From an uncultured Bacteroidales bacterium (GTDB lineage: Bacteria; Bacteroidota; Bacteroidia; Bacteroidales; Salinivirgaceae), in assembly GCA_937981765.1 (NCBI GenBank), contig CALJOM010000001.1:91778-155777 (forward strand): a stretch of 64,000 nucleotides of DNA, given 5' to 3'. Below are positions 44,103-53,556 of the stretch, in pieces; the first letter of the stretch is position 1; every line of letters begins with the position of its first letter. Both the position numbers and the translations under genes were made by a program. The notes beneath the pieces were generated by a model that was not told where the DNA came from, made no database searches, and saw only the letters and a list, made by a program, of their open reading frames with translations.

Positions 44103-46205
44103 CTACTTCTTAATGATTTTAAATTCTACTCTTCGGTTTGTAGCTCGCCCTTCTTCGGTGGAGTTGTCGGCGATGGGTTGTTCAAAACCGTATCCTTTAT
44201 ATTGTAGCCTGTTTTGAGGGATACCTCGGCTAACCAGGTAGTCTACAACAGCTTTGGCTCTTTGTTCGGAGAGTTTTTTGTTACTTGCGGCAGACCCTAC
44301 GTTGTCGGTATGTCCTCCAATTTCAATTACTAGGGTTTTGTAGGCATTCAACATGGTTACAACCCTTTCCAATTCGGGATATGAGCTTGGATGAAGTGTA
44401 GTTTTACCAAAATCGAAGAAAATATTATTAAGTACAACCTTAGCTCCTATGGCTAGCTTGTTGAGCATAATGTTTTTAGTTATTTCCTGATATCCGGTTG
44501 TAGCTGGAATATTAAAGTTTTCGGAGTGGTGCATATAATCTTGGGCGCTCACCATCATGGCATAATTTCTTCCTGAAGGGAGCGTAATGGTGTATTCTCC
44601 AGTTTCGGAATTGGTTTGAGTGGTTTGTACTACTTCGTTTTTGTCAACATCTACTACCTCAATGTTTGCATTAACGGGCTGTTCATTAAATGAGTCGAGA
44701 ATTTTTCCTTTAACGATGGTAAGGCGTATGGTTTTTATCTCCACAGTTTTTTCAATTACAGTTTCGGTTATTGGTTTTGCAATAGAGGCTATGAGAACAT
44801 CTTCTGAGCTTTGCAAAAGTGGTTTTTCCGGACCGAGGAATGTTATCATGTAAATATCCCATTCTCCTTGATTGTCTTCATGGCCAGTCGAAGCATAGAA
44901 TCCGAATCGGCCGTTGGCATTTATGGAAAAGAACATGTCGTCGTCGGGGGTGTTAATTGGATAGCCTAGGTTGATCGGTGGGCTCCAGGTACCGTCTTTT
45001 TGTACTTCGCATTTAAAGATATCGTACCCGCCCATCGATCCCTGGCGGTTTGAACTGAAATAGAGTGTTTGACCGTCGGGGCTGATAAATACAGATTCTT
45101 CACTGTAGATTGAGTTTACAACATTTCCTAAATTAATAGGGGCGCCCCATTTTGAGTTGACGTCTGGACGACGGGACTCGTAAATATCACTTCCTCCACG
45201 GGTATATTTCGGGTTGTTGCTCGTGAAATACATTATTTTACCCGAAAAATGTATTGAGGCCGATGATTCGCGATATTTCGTATTAATTCTCCCAAAATAT
45301 TTTTTATGGGGTTTTTCCCATTTTTGTGCTGTCTTCATCTGGGTTTGGGCAATGTCGCCGTTTTTATCTTTCCCATCAAACAAAAGTATGGCTCGGCTAT
45401 CTTGAGATATTCCTATTACCGCTGTGTTATTTTTGGGGTCGTTAACTGGTTTGGGTAATAGGATCGGTTCATTCCATTCTCCTTTTTCTTTACGAGACAT
45501 AAACACTTTTTCCATGGGGGCTCCTGTGGGCTTGTAGATTTTTGCTTTCTTTTTCCCTAACATATCGCGACGGGCAGTAAAGAAAAGGGTTTTTCCATCT
45601 ACGGTGATTACTGGTGCAAATTCCGATTGGTCAGAATTGATTTTTGTCCCTAAATTATCGATAAACACTCGCTCGGGCTTGGACTTGTATTTTTCTCCGT
45701 ACTCGGTTTCTTCAATTAGCTTTGTTAAAATTGGGGTGAATTCTAGTAGCTCTTTGTTATTGAGTACGGCTTTGTATTTAGAATAATATTCCCGGGCTTT
45801 GGCAAATTCATAATTTAGGTGGTAGCCTCTAGCTAATTTAAACAATATGTCGCCTGAAATTTGGGGATTTAATTTGTAGGCTTTTTCTAAATAGGGGAGG
45901 CATTTTTTCTTGTTGTAAGAATATAGGTAGGCGGTTCCCAAATAGTAGTTTAAAGAAGCATTATCGGGGGCGTATTTGTAGGCCTCCTCAAAATAGGTTG
46001 TGGCTTTGCTGTATTCTCTAGGTTTATCTTTTTTAAAATGTATTAACCCCTTCGATGCCGCTTTTTTGGCTAGTTTGTAATCGTTTGGATTGGCAAATTG
46101 GGTTTTATCAAAACTGAGTTTTACCTTTCTTTGAGCCAGAATTTGATCCGATGTGGTGGCTAAGAATACTAAACTCAAGATAGATAAAAATAGCTTCTTT
46201 ATCAT
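44103..46205 (-). CDS. OmpA-family protein with TPR, PD40 propeller and carboxypeptidase-regulatory-like domains (PorE-like)
   Basis: A 700-residue exported protein. Signal peptide about 1-24; TPR units about 40-160 ('ATTYFEEAYKYAPDNASLNYYLGTAYLYS'); a WD40-like PD40 propeller about 180-450 ('SSASIHFSGKIMYFTSNN', 'GYDIFKCEV'); a carboxypeptidase-regulatory-like domain about 490-570; and an OmpA C-terminal domain about 580-700 with 'GHTDNVGS' and 'NRRVEFKI' for peptidoglycan binding. The same order is found in PorE of the P. gingivalis T9SS, but similar paralogues occur in Bacteroidota, so a T9SS role is likely but not certain. Neighbours are a TPR protein (12 bp) and a lipoprotein. Confidence 0.82.
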   Translation of the reverse strand: MIKKLFLSILSLVFLATTSDQILAQRKVKLSFDKTQFANPNDYKLAKKAASKGLIHFKKDKPREYSKATTYFEEAYKYAPDNASLNYYLGTAYLYSYNKKKCLPYLEKAYKLNPQISGDILFKLARGYHLNYEFAKAREYYSKYKAVLNNKELLEFTPILTKLIEETEYGEKYKSKPERVFIDNLGTKINSDQSEFAPVITVDGKTLFFTARRDMLGKKKAKIYKPTGAPMEKVFMSRKEKGEWNEPILLPKPVNDPKNNTAVIGISQDSRAILLFDGKDKNGDIAQTQMKTAQKWEKPHKKYFGRINTKYRESSASIHFSGKIMYFTSNNPKYTRGGSDIYESRRPDVNSKWGAPINLGNVVNSIYSEESVFISPDGQTLYFSSNRQGSMGGYDIFKCEVQKDGTWSPPINLGYPINTPDDDMFFSINANGRFGFYASTGHEDNQGEWDIYMITFLGPEKPLLQSSEDVLIASIAKPITETVIEKTVEIKTIRLTIVKGKILDSFNEQPVNANIEVVDVDKNEVVQTTQTNSETGEYTITLPSGRNYAMMVSAQDYMHHSENFNIPATTGYQEITKNIMLNKLAIGAKVVLNNIFFDFGKTTLHPSSYPELERVVTMLNAYKTLVIEIGGHTDNVGSAASNKKLSEQRAKAVVDYLVSRGIPQNRLQYKGYGFEQPIADNSTEEGRATNRRVEFKIIKK

Positions 46206-46217
46206 AAGTATGTGGTC

Positions 46218-47297
46218 TTATTCGGTTTCACAAAAGATAATGTAGTTTTTGGCTTGAATAAAGCCATATTTTATGGCTTCTTTCCAGTCGAGGCAGGCTC
46301 CACGGACGTCGCGAACCATTTCTCGGGCGTTGCCTCTATTAAAATAGGCTTCTCCATACGCAGGATTCAGTTCAATGGCTTTAGAGAGCATGTCGATGGC
46401 TTGGGTGTACCGTTTGAGTTTAATAAGTGCAGTTCCCAAATTGTTGTAGGCCATGGCATAATCGTCTTTGAGTTGAATTACTTTTTCAAAGTCGCTGACG
46501 GCTCCCTCATAATCACCGACGTTAAATCGGGCACAGCCTCGATTGTTGTAAACCATGGTCATGGTGGAGTCGAGTTTTAGAGCAATGTTGTATTCGTCAA
46601 GAGCTCCGTAATTATCGCCTTGCCTACGTTTTGCACTGCCGAGGTTACTGTATGCAATGGCTAATTTGGGGTCGATACGGATGGCTTGTTGGTAGTCTTC
46701 AATAGCTCCTAGGTAATTTTCAAGCATTCGTTTAGCGCTTCCTCTATCGTGCCATGCGTAGGCAAAGTCCTCTTTAAATCCAATGCTGAGACTAAAATCG
46801 GCAATGGCTGCCTCGTAATTTCTGCGTAGGAATTCTATTACTCCTCGATAGTAGTAGGCACGGTAATCCTCAAAACGATTATCTATAGCTCTTGTGTAAT
46901 CTACGTAGGCCGAGTCGAGGTTATTAAGCGTGTGATAGGATCGTGCTCGGTTGAAGTAGGCAACGCCTAGTTTATCGTTTATCTCAATGGCCTTTGAGAA
47001 ATCCTCAATTGCTTTTTCAACATTTCCTAGTTGTATGTAGGTTGCTCCACGATTTAGCAACGCCTTGGCAAAAGTTGGTTGATACGACAAGGATTTTGTG
47101 AAATTTGCCAGGGCGGCTTCGTACTTGCCGCTATTAAACTGGTTAACACCCTGATTATAGGCTAATTGTGCCTCCTGATTTTCTGCTGGGACTAATAGTG
47201 GGTCGTCAAAAAGGGTTGCTCCATCGCCTTGCCCAAAAGTGTTCAAAACCAGAAACTGTGCTAATAAGGATGTTACTATAAACTTTGCTATTCTCAT
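46218..47297 (-). CDS. Exported TPR-repeat protein
   Basis: A 359-residue periplasmic or lipid-face protein. The start at 47297 (MRIAKF) gives a good signal peptide ending near 'NTFGQ'; the longer frame to 47351 adds 18 polar residues. About nine TPR units follow, such as 'AKALLNRGATYIQLGNVEKAIEDFSKAIE' and 'AIAYSNLGSAKRRQGDNYGALDEYN', ending 'YGEAYFNRGNAREMVRDVRGACLDWKEA', the usual Bacteroidota end with a Cys. TPR stacks hold protein complexes. Placed directly before the PorE-like gene, it is probably a scaffold of the same envelope system. Confidence 0.85.
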   Translation of the reverse strand: MRIAKFIVTSLLAQFLVLNTFGQGDGATLFDDPLLVPAENQEAQLAYNQGVNQFNSGKYEAALANFTKSLSYQPTFAKALLNRGATYIQLGNVEKAIEDFSKAIEINDKLGVAYFNRARSYHTLNNLDSAYVDYTRAIDNRFEDYRAYYYRGVIEFLRRNYEAAIADFSLSIGFKEDFAYAWHDRGSAKRMLENYLGAIEDYQQAIRIDPKLAIAYSNLGSAKRRQGDNYGALDEYNIALKLDSTMTMVYNNRGCARFNVGDYEGAVSDFEKVIQLKDDYAMAYNNLGTALIKLKRYTQAIDMLSKAIELNPAYGEAYFNRGNAREMVRDVRGACLDWKEAIKYGFIQAKNYIIFCETE

Positions 47298-47379
47298 AAG
47301 GGGTATTGTTGGGTTACGTTTATTTTTCAAGCTTACATGTTCTTGAATCATGTTGATGGACTTTAATTCTTTCTTAAAG

Positions 47380-47411
47380 CAAAGTTATAACTTTTGGGCT
47401 TAATTCCCAAA
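47380..47411 (-). promoter_or_regulatory. Consensus promoter of the TPR-PorE-like-lipoprotein-DUF5723 unit
   Basis: Minus strand TTTG (47408-47411), 20-bp spacer, TAACTTTG (47380-47387). The -33 box overlaps the end of the upstream T9SS gene, which shows the four-gene unit has its own promoter. Confidence 0.78.
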
Positions 47412-49745
47412 TTTTTGAAAAACAGATTCCCATAATCCCTGCTTGTTGTTTGTAATTTTCATCCAATAAATTCCATCGATTAACCTTGAAATGTCCAGCG
47501 TATATGAACCAGAAATGTTGACGGATTCAACTACAATTCTACCGGTAAAATCGCAGATGTGAACATTGTATAAAGTCTCGTTTCCCGGAATGATGTTGAT
47601 ACTATTGCTAGCGGGATTTGGATATACCTTGAATTCTGCAAATGTTGGTTTAATGTTTACAACGCAAGCAACGTAGAATCTGATTGTTTCTACTTCTTCG
47701 GGGGTTAATTGGGTTTCTCCCACGTCGGTGGCTGGAATTACCCGCCAGTTATAAAACCTGTTGCAATCCATTTCAAAGACATCGGCCAGCTCAAATTCGT
47801 ATAAATTTTGTCCTGGTGCATAGGGAACAATCGTTGTGTTTATTATTTCATTCTCTACCGAATCTGTTTGTAATACGTAAAATTTAGTGGGAAGAATGTA
47901 ATCGGGCGAAGGGTAATATTCGAATGATGCTTTCGTTATTTCCGAACGGTTGTAGATAAAAATGGTGTCGTTATTGGCCGGAATCATATTAGTAACTGAA
48001 TTGGGGTAATTGAAGATCAACTCGTCGGCACCTATGTCGGGGTGTTGCATATCGCGGTTTTGATTATCGATATCAACTGTTAACCATGGGAAGTTTGTTA
48101 TGGGTTGGGCGTTTTCCCTGGCAAGTGTTGATTGATCTGGATTAATGTGCAAATCTGTGGTACTAATAAAGGGTGTATTTTCTGTTAACGAATTTTGGTC
48201 GAAAATCTGTGTACGTAATTTATATTGTTCCAGAGTACTGTCTATTGCCGGATTTGTACTGTTGAACCCATAGAAAATCAGGTGGTTAGACGATGGTACG
48301 CCGGCATAATAGATGTTGTTGTTACTTCGGGTAACGATATTCGACAGAGAAGGTGTGCGTTTAAAGAAAGCAGAGATTATACCGGTTATTCCATCCTGTA
48401 AGGTAGAAAGATTAACGAAAATGTTGTTTCTGAGATCGACCGAATCGGTATTGTTGAAAACACAAAGAGCTGCTGAATTGTGTCCGGTTGCAGTTGCCTG
48501 ATATTGTAGTAAAACCGAGTTGTTATAAATTCTGGCGTAGCTGTAGGTTCGGACATTAATGCCACGTGTTGCAGGGGTTCCTGAAACTGCGGATGCCGGG
48601 GCTGCAATGTTCGAAACCATGTTGTTAAAAATATTCCCATTAATTTCAGTTCCCATCAGAATAATTCCGTCGGCAGAATTATTCCATCCGCCTGTTGCAT
48701 AGACGTTTGTAATGGTGTTTCCTACTATGTTGTGTGTCGATTTTCTGGCACTTAAATAAATTCCAAAAACACTAGTGGTGTTACTGGTAATAGAATCTAC
48801 TTGGTTTTTGACAATGTTGAATGGGTAAGTTAACGGCTCAGTTGGGTTTCCGCTGGTGGTTGATATAGCTGCGGGGGCTGTAGTTCCCCCTCCAATACGA
48901 ACCAGGTTGCGAATTTTTGTATTTAAGAGGTTAAAGCCGTTTTGGTCTTTGATATAAACACCGCAAAGTACAATATCAGAAATTTCGTTGTTTTCCAGAT
49001 TTCCCGAAACTTCATTACCTATCGGCATCAGCGAAGTTGTTGAGGTATTTCCATCGAAAAAGTATCCAATTGCTGTGTTTTGGATTCTATTGTTTATAAA
49101 ATGGTTGTTATTTGTAGTGCCCTCTAGGCTCTCCGGCGTAAAATCGGGTTTTATATAAATGGCAATAGTCTGATAAAGGTTATTTTTGTTGAGTGTAATA
49201 GAAAGGTTTTGAATGAGGTTGTTACTAGCTCCGTTGGTGGTAGAGGAATTTCGCAATCGGATTGCCGTTTCCAGTTTACCGTCGGGATTTTGAATCTCTA
49301 TTCCTTCGATAACTACATAGTTGGCTCCGTGTAAAATTATTCCGTCTTCATTATCAACATCGGTCCCGGAAAATTGAATTATTGGCCTGTTTTTACTGTT
49401 TGAACCTGAAATTACAATTTTCCCCTCAGCGTTCCCTGATGCTGTCAGAATGAGTGGTGAGACTGGAGTAAATATTGCTCCGGCTTGAAGTTCGAACCGT
49501 ACACCTGCAGATGATGGGCCATAGGTATTCAGAGAATCAAAAACGGACTCCAGCGTTGGATAATTACCTGATGGAACCTGTATTACTCCTCCGATTTGCG
49601 CCGATAGGGTGTAACATACAAGGATTGGTAGAAAACTAAGGATTCCCTTTTTCCTTATGAAACTCTGTTGTAACAGATTCCTGGTTGCGTAAAGGAAATT
49701 CGATGCACAATTAAACATTCGGTTGTGAAAGGAAGTATTTTTCAT
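47400..49745 (-). CDS. Parallel beta-helix-type exported protein with T9SS sorting domain
   Basis: A 781-residue secreted protein. The start at 49745 is chosen because the ATG at 49775 lies inside the promoter -7 box. The N-terminal signal region is long, with a hydrophobic core near 'ILSFLPILVCYTLSAQ'. Residues about 60-480 have repeated Asn-rich turns ('NNLIQNLSITLNKNN', 'NHFINNRIQNT', 'NEVSGNLENNEIS') like right-handed parallel beta-helix proteins. A fibronectin-like part follows, and the last about 80 residues, from 'FKVYPNPASNSINIIPGN', are a type A sorting domain. Such helices bind or cut polysaccharides; no catalytic residues were identified. Confidence 0.8.
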   Translation of the reverse strand: MKNTSFHNRMFNCASNFLYATRNLLQQSFIRKKGILSFLPILVCYTLSAQIGGVIQVPSGNYPTLESVFDSLNTYGPSSAGVRFELQAGAIFTPVSPLILTASGNAEGKIVISGSNSKNRPIIQFSGTDVDNEDGIILHGANYVVIEGIEIQNPDGKLETAIRLRNSSTTNGASNNLIQNLSITLNKNNLYQTIAIYIKPDFTPESLEGTTNNNHFINNRIQNTAIGYFFDGNTSTTSLMPIGNEVSGNLENNEISDIVLCGVYIKDQNGFNLLNTKIRNLVRIGGGTTAPAAISTTSGNPTEPLTYPFNIVKNQVDSITSNTTSVFGIYLSARKSTHNIVGNTITNVYATGGWNNSADGIILMGTEINGNIFNNMVSNIAAPASAVSGTPATRGINVRTYSYARIYNNSVLLQYQATATGHNSAALCVFNNTDSVDLRNNIFVNLSTLQDGITGIISAFFKRTPSLSNIVTRSNNNIYYAGVPSSNHLIFYGFNSTNPAIDSTLEQYKLRTQIFDQNSLTENTPFISTTDLHINPDQSTLARENAQPITNFPWLTVDIDNQNRDMQHPDIGADELIFNYPNSVTNMIPANNDTIFIYNRSEITKASFEYYPSPDYILPTKFYVLQTDSVENEIINTTIVPYAPGQNLYEFELADVFEMDCNRFYNWRVIPATDVGETQLTPEEVETIRFYVACVVNIKPTFAEFKVYPNPASNSINIIPGNETLYNVHICDFTGRIVVESVNISGSYTLDISRLIDGIYWMKITNNKQGLWESVFQKFGN

Positions 49746-49772
49746 AGTAGGTAAAGTTTTATAGATGGTTTT

Positions 49773-49780
49773 CAAAGTTA
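49773..49780 (-). promoter_or_regulatory. Promoter -7 box of the beta-helix gene
   Basis: TAACTTTG on the minus strand, overlapping a possible ATG at 49775 and so deciding for the start at 49745. A TTTG at 49805-49808 has a 24-bp spacer. Confidence 0.5.
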
Positions 49781-49868
49781 CGAAGTTTCTTTTTGAGATA
49801 AGTACAAATTTCTTTTTTCTAAGGAGCTACATTTTTTTTCTTCTGTGCAATTTCAATATAAAAAGTCT

Positions 49869-49876
49869 TATATTTG
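49869..49876 (+). promoter_or_regulatory. Promoter -7 box of the PapD-like gene
   Basis: TATATTTG 85 bp before the ATG; the -33 region TGTG is weak. Confidence 0.45.
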
Positions 49877-49961
49877 GAGAAGAAAACCATAGTTAAGGAA
49901 ATGTTTTAGCAACAAAATTTATCTTGTCGAATTTTTTAACACCTTTAGTTACAAACCATCT

Positions 49962-50759
49962 ATGAAAAGAAGATTTTCGTTAATAGCTTTATTTGGTGTT
50001 TTCACCTTTGTTTATGGACAGGATTTTGAAGTTTCGCCCGTAAAATTTTATTTTAATGCTGAGCCCGGAACGTCTCAAGTAAAAAATCTTATGGTAAAAA
50101 ACCATAGCGAACGAACACAATCGTTTTTAATTAGCATGGGCGACTTTACGATTAATAGTGCCGGACAAAAAGAATTTGTTCCTGCGGGAACCAACAAACG
50201 TTCCATAAGTAACTGGCTTACGATTACTCCAACATTTTTTGAGTTAGCTCCCAATCAAGAGCAACAGATCGCTGTCTCTATTCAACCTCCGGTTGATGAG
50301 TATGGTTCCCGCTGGGGTGTGATTTACGTTCGGCCCACTGTAGAAAGACAGACATTTCAGGCTGATAAAGAGCTTGCTGCTGGGATGACAATTTCACCTC
50401 AGATTATTGTTGAAGTTTTTCAAACATCTGCCGTGCCCGCTGCAGTCTTAAGTGCTAAAATTGACCAACTACGGGAAGTTGAAACAACCAATTCTTCGGA
50501 ACGCCGCTTCTCAGCCATTATTACTAATAACAGCGACATTATTCTTCAGGGAAATGTATTTTTGATTTTATCAGAAATTCAAACCGGTACAGAAAAAGTA
50601 TTTCCGCCACAGTCGTATACCATGTTCCCTAAAAGTAGCCAGCGTATTTTATTAACCTTACCTGCTGATATTCCCAAAGGGACCTATGCTCTTGCCGCCG
50701 TTTTGGACTATGGAAGTACGCAAACCCTTGAAGGTACCCAAATAGTTATCGAATATTAG
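49962..50759 (+). CDS. PapD-like periplasmic protein
   Basis: A 265-residue exported protein (signal peptide about 1-19, ending 'VYGQ'). 'SPVKFYFNAEPGTSQVKNLMVKNHSERTQSFLISMGDF' and 'NWLTITPTFFELAPNQEQQIAVSIQPP' are the paired strands of an Ig-like fold of the PapD chaperone or DUF916 type. A second domain begins near residue 150. It may bind a secreted partner or a cell-wall component. The MORN gene follows after 16 bp, so they are probably coexpressed. No usher or pilin genes are nearby, so classical chaperone-usher assembly is unlikely. Confidence 0.68.
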   Translation: MKRRFSLIALFGVFTFVYGQDFEVSPVKFYFNAEPGTSQVKNLMVKNHSERTQSFLISMGDFTINSAGQKEFVPAGTNKRSISNWLTITPTFFELAPNQEQQIAVSIQPPVDEYGSRWGVIYVRPTVERQTFQADKELAAGMTISPQIIVEVFQTSAVPAAVLSAKIDQLREVETTNSSERRFSAIITNNSDIILQGNVFLILSEIQTGTEKVFPPQSYTMFPKSSQRILLTLPADIPKGTYALAAVLDYGSTQTLEGTQIVIEY

Positions 50760-50775
50760 GGGGTTTAGGAATTTG

Positions 50776-51900
50776 ATGAGAACCTTTGTTTCAACGTTAG
50801 TTGTAGTTTTTTGTTTCGTCCTTTTTGCTCAAGGGCAACAGGTCAATTTTGGTTACTCTTTTTATTTAAGCGGAGCCCTCCAAGAGAAATATCAATATCT
50901 AATGATTGGCCGAGATACCATAAAACATGGCTTTTATACCTACTATTACGAGAATCAACAGCCGTATCAGCAGGGAATATTCAAAAACAATTTGCTGGAT
51001 TCAGTCTGGAATCTTTACTACCCCAACGGAAGTCTTAAGGCAAAATACACTTACCTTAAGGGAATGCTCCATGGTGAATTTAGCCTCTATTACACCAACG
51101 GGAATATTTACCAAAAGGGAATGTACCAAACCGGTGAGTTGAGTGGAGAAGTTGAAACGTATAACTTTAATGGCTCACTCGTTCAGGTTGAAACCTACAA
51201 AGGCAATAAAATCAATGGATTGTGCAGATATTATTATCCCAATGGCAATTTGCGTGAGATATCGTTTCGTGTAGGAGAAAATTCTCACGGGGAAGTAAAG
51301 CTTTACCATGAAAATGGAAAATTAAATTATCTAGGAACAAAGATGAATAACCTTTGGCAAGGGGAAATGTTGATATACGACAAAGAAGGAATGTTGGTTT
51401 CTAAAGCAAGATATGTTAATGGACGACTCAATGGTGAATATGTAAATTATTATCCCGGAGGCTCTGTTCGTTCTATAACCCCTTTTGTTAATAATCGCGA
51501 AAATGGCCAACAAAAAATCTATAACCAGGCAGGACAGCTAATTGAAACAACATGGTTTGTCGACGGGAAACGTAACGGCCCAGTGAAGGCATACTACGGA
51601 AACGGGACACTTTATATCACTGGTCAGTACATGGATAATTTGTATACCGGTGAGTGGGAAGTGTTTTGGCCAAATGGTTTACTTAAACAGTCAGGCAGTT
51701 TTTGTGCCGGCAATGCTGTTGGATTGTGGTTTTTTGGTTCTCAACAAGGAGAAATTACTCATGCAGGAAGTTATTGTCGTGACGTTAAAGAAGGTGTTTG
51801 GACAGAATTTGACCAATGGGGAAATCCGCTGGATTATGTGCTTTACCGTCAAGGAGTTGAATTTATTCGTTATTCGATTTTAAAATCCACGAATCATTAA
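50776..51900 (+). CDS. MORN-repeat (YwqK-type) exported protein
   Basis: A 374-residue protein with a signal peptide (about 1-21, 'LFAQGQQ'). It has about twelve MORN_2 units of about 23 residues with the 'G-x-x-x-x-Y-Y-x-N-G' pattern, such as 'LHGEFSLYYTNGNIYQKG', 'INGLCRYYYPNGNLRE', 'LNGEYVNYYPGGSVRS' and 'YTGEWEVFWPNGLLKQSG'. The start is ATG 50776; a TTG just before is ignored. MORN_2 repeats are widespread in Bacteroidota; automatic labels often call them YwqK-type antitoxins, but no toxin is here and the signal peptide argues against it. Confidence 0.85.
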   Translation: MRTFVSTLVVVFCFVLFAQGQQVNFGYSFYLSGALQEKYQYLMIGRDTIKHGFYTYYYENQQPYQQGIFKNNLLDSVWNLYYPNGSLKAKYTYLKGMLHGEFSLYYTNGNIYQKGMYQTGELSGEVETYNFNGSLVQVETYKGNKINGLCRYYYPNGNLREISFRVGENSHGEVKLYHENGKLNYLGTKMNNLWQGEMLIYDKEGMLVSKARYVNGRLNGEYVNYYPGGSVRSITPFVNNRENGQQKIYNQAGQLIETTWFVDGKRNGPVKAYYGNGTLYITGQYMDNLYTGEWEVFWPNGLLKQSGSFCAGNAVGLWFFGSQQGEITHAGSYCRDVKEGVWTEFDQWGNPLDYVLYRQGVEFIRYSILKSTNH

Positions 51901-51910
51901 TCCTTCTACC

Positions 51911-52819
51911 TTACTTTCGAACTGGTAGAAAATTAAAATCAATACCACGAACCGTAAAACCTTTTGAACGTAGCAGCTCAATAATCCCCTCATTACCAAA
52001 AAGATGAGCGGCTCCCACGGCACAAAAAACAGCTCGCTCTTTGATTAAGAGTAGTAATCGCTCGGTCATTAAATGATTGCGATCAACCAGGATTTTTTTC
52101 ATGAACTCTTCAGGAAGTGAAGGGTCGGTGGTTAATACAATCAGTTTATCCCCATCCATGGCTAGATAGGCATTAAGCATAGTGTTGAACAACGAAGGCA
52201 TGTCTACGGTATCGGTCAGGCTTTTGATTAGCATACGTGCTTGTTCGGTGTAGGATAATTCATCTATCATGGCGATTTGTTCGTCGAATGTTTCCAAGCC
52301 CACTACCGGTTTATCCATGGCTCTGGCTTCTTTGATAAAGTGAAGGTCGAGCGGAATGCTTTTGTCTTTTTTTACTAAGCTTTGAATAATGTTGGCACCT
52401 AGGAAAAAGGGTTTTACGCGTGCAGCTGTACGTAGCGATGCCCCAGTATACTCATAGTATTTTGATTCTAAGAGGCCATAATCTTCGGGAGATAACAGCT
52501 GTTCAAGAGTGCTGTCTTTCATCATAATGGCATTCATCATGATACCATAATCAATAAGGTCGAGTTCCACTTCAACGGCCAAAATATCGGCGCGTTTAAA
52601 GGCATTTTCTACAACAGAATCGAACAAAAAAACTCGACTGTCTTGAATATGTATTGTCCCGTAGAGGTAAGATTTATATGGAATAGAGTCGCTGGAGATT
52701 TCCCAAAGAAGTGAATTGCCGGGCTTTTTTTGGATAGTAGGTCGTGACTTGATTTCGTGGCAACTGTTGAAAACAAACACGAAACCTGTGAGCGGTATTA
52801 GGGCGATGTAACGTATCAT
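51911..52819 (-). CDS. TraB/GumN-family lipoprotein
   Basis: A 302-residue protein of the TraB/PrgY/GumN superfamily, predicted metalloprotease-like (Tiki-type) enzymes. A lipobox 'FNSC' lies near residue 19. The family motifs are 'LYGTIHIQD' at the start of the domain, 'LAVEVELD' and a late 'VGAAHLFGNEGIIELLRSKGF' (GxxH). In bacteria the role is unknown. It is convergent with the MORN gene and 12 bp downstream of ung. Confidence 0.85.
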   Translation of the reverse strand: MIRYIALIPLTGFVFVFNSCHEIKSRPTIQKKPGNSLLWEISSDSIPYKSYLYGTIHIQDSRVFLFDSVVENAFKRADILAVEVELDLIDYGIMMNAIMMKDSTLEQLLSPEDYGLLESKYYEYTGASLRTAARVKPFFLGANIIQSLVKKDKSIPLDLHFIKEARAMDKPVVGLETFDEQIAMIDELSYTEQARMLIKSLTDTVDMPSLFNTMLNAYLAMDGDKLIVLTTDPSLPEEFMKKILVDRNHLMTERLLLLIKERAVFCAVGAAHLFGNEGIIELLRSKGFTVRGIDFNFLPVRK

Positions 52820-52831
52820 TTTTATTGAAAA

Positions 52832-53518
52832 TTAAGGTTTAACACTCCAATCGATTGGTTTTTTACCTTGTTGCATGAGTAATTGGTTGGTTTTGGAAAA
52901 ATGACGGCATCCCAGAAAACCACGGTTTGCCGATAAAGGCGATGGGTGTGGAGCTTTTAGAATATGGTGTTTACTGCTGTCTATTAGTGGTTCCTTTGCC
53001 TGAGCGTAAGCTCCCCATAGGAGAAATACCAGTCCTGTATGATGTTCAGATAATTTTCGTATGGCAGCATCGGTAAATGTTTCCCACCCTTTTTTCTGGT
53101 GAGATCCCGGCGAGTCAGCCCGAACAGTTAGGGTGGCATTTAGCAGAAGCACACCTTGTTCTGCCCAGTAGATTAGATTCCCATGTCGGGGGATGGGCAG
53201 TTGCAGATCAGAATTTAACTCTTTGTAGATATTTTGTAACGATGGTGGGATTTGAACTCCGAGTGGGACGGAGAAGGCAAGGCCGTGTGCTTGCTTAGGA
53301 CCATGATAGGGATCTTGCCCCAGGAGGACAACCGTAACTTTATCGAATGGCGTGAGATCGAAGGCCGCAAATATTTGACTTCCGGGAGGATATATTGTAT
53401 ATTGCTTTTTTTCTTCCAACAAAAAGTGTTTTAGTTCCCTGAAGTAGGGTTTTTCAAATTCTTCGCGAAGCACATTGAGCCATCCGGCTTCAATTTTGGG
53501 GCTTATTTCACTGCTCAT
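52832..53518 (-). CDS. ung: Uracil-DNA glycosylase
   Basis: Removes uracil from DNA to start base excision repair. The start at 53518 gives 228 residues, normal for family 1; the open frame to 53611 overlaps rluD. '[10 protein letters not shown]' (catalytic Asp), 'AFSVP', '[11 protein letters not shown]' and 'APHPSPLS' (catalytic His and DNA-intercalation loop) are all present. Confidence 0.96.
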   Translation of the reverse strand: MSSEISPKIEAGWLNVLREEFEKPYFRELKHFLLEEKKQYTIYPPGSQIFAAFDLTPFDKVTVVLLGQDPYHGPKQAHGLAFSVPLGVQIPPSLQNIYKELNSDLQLPIPRHGNLIYWAEQGVLLLNATLTVRADSPGSHQKKGWETFTDAAIRKLSEHHTGLVFLLWGAYAQAKEPLIDSSKHHILKAPHPSPLSANRGFLGCRHFSKTNQLLMQQGKKPIDWSVKP

Positions 53519-53556
53519 GTTTTGATTTTGAGGGCAAATATAGTGCAGAACAATAA

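Noticed and set aside
50776..51900. MORN-repeat protein as an antitoxin of a toxin-antitoxin pair
   Set aside because: The label comes from automatic naming; this protein is exported and no toxin gene is next to it.
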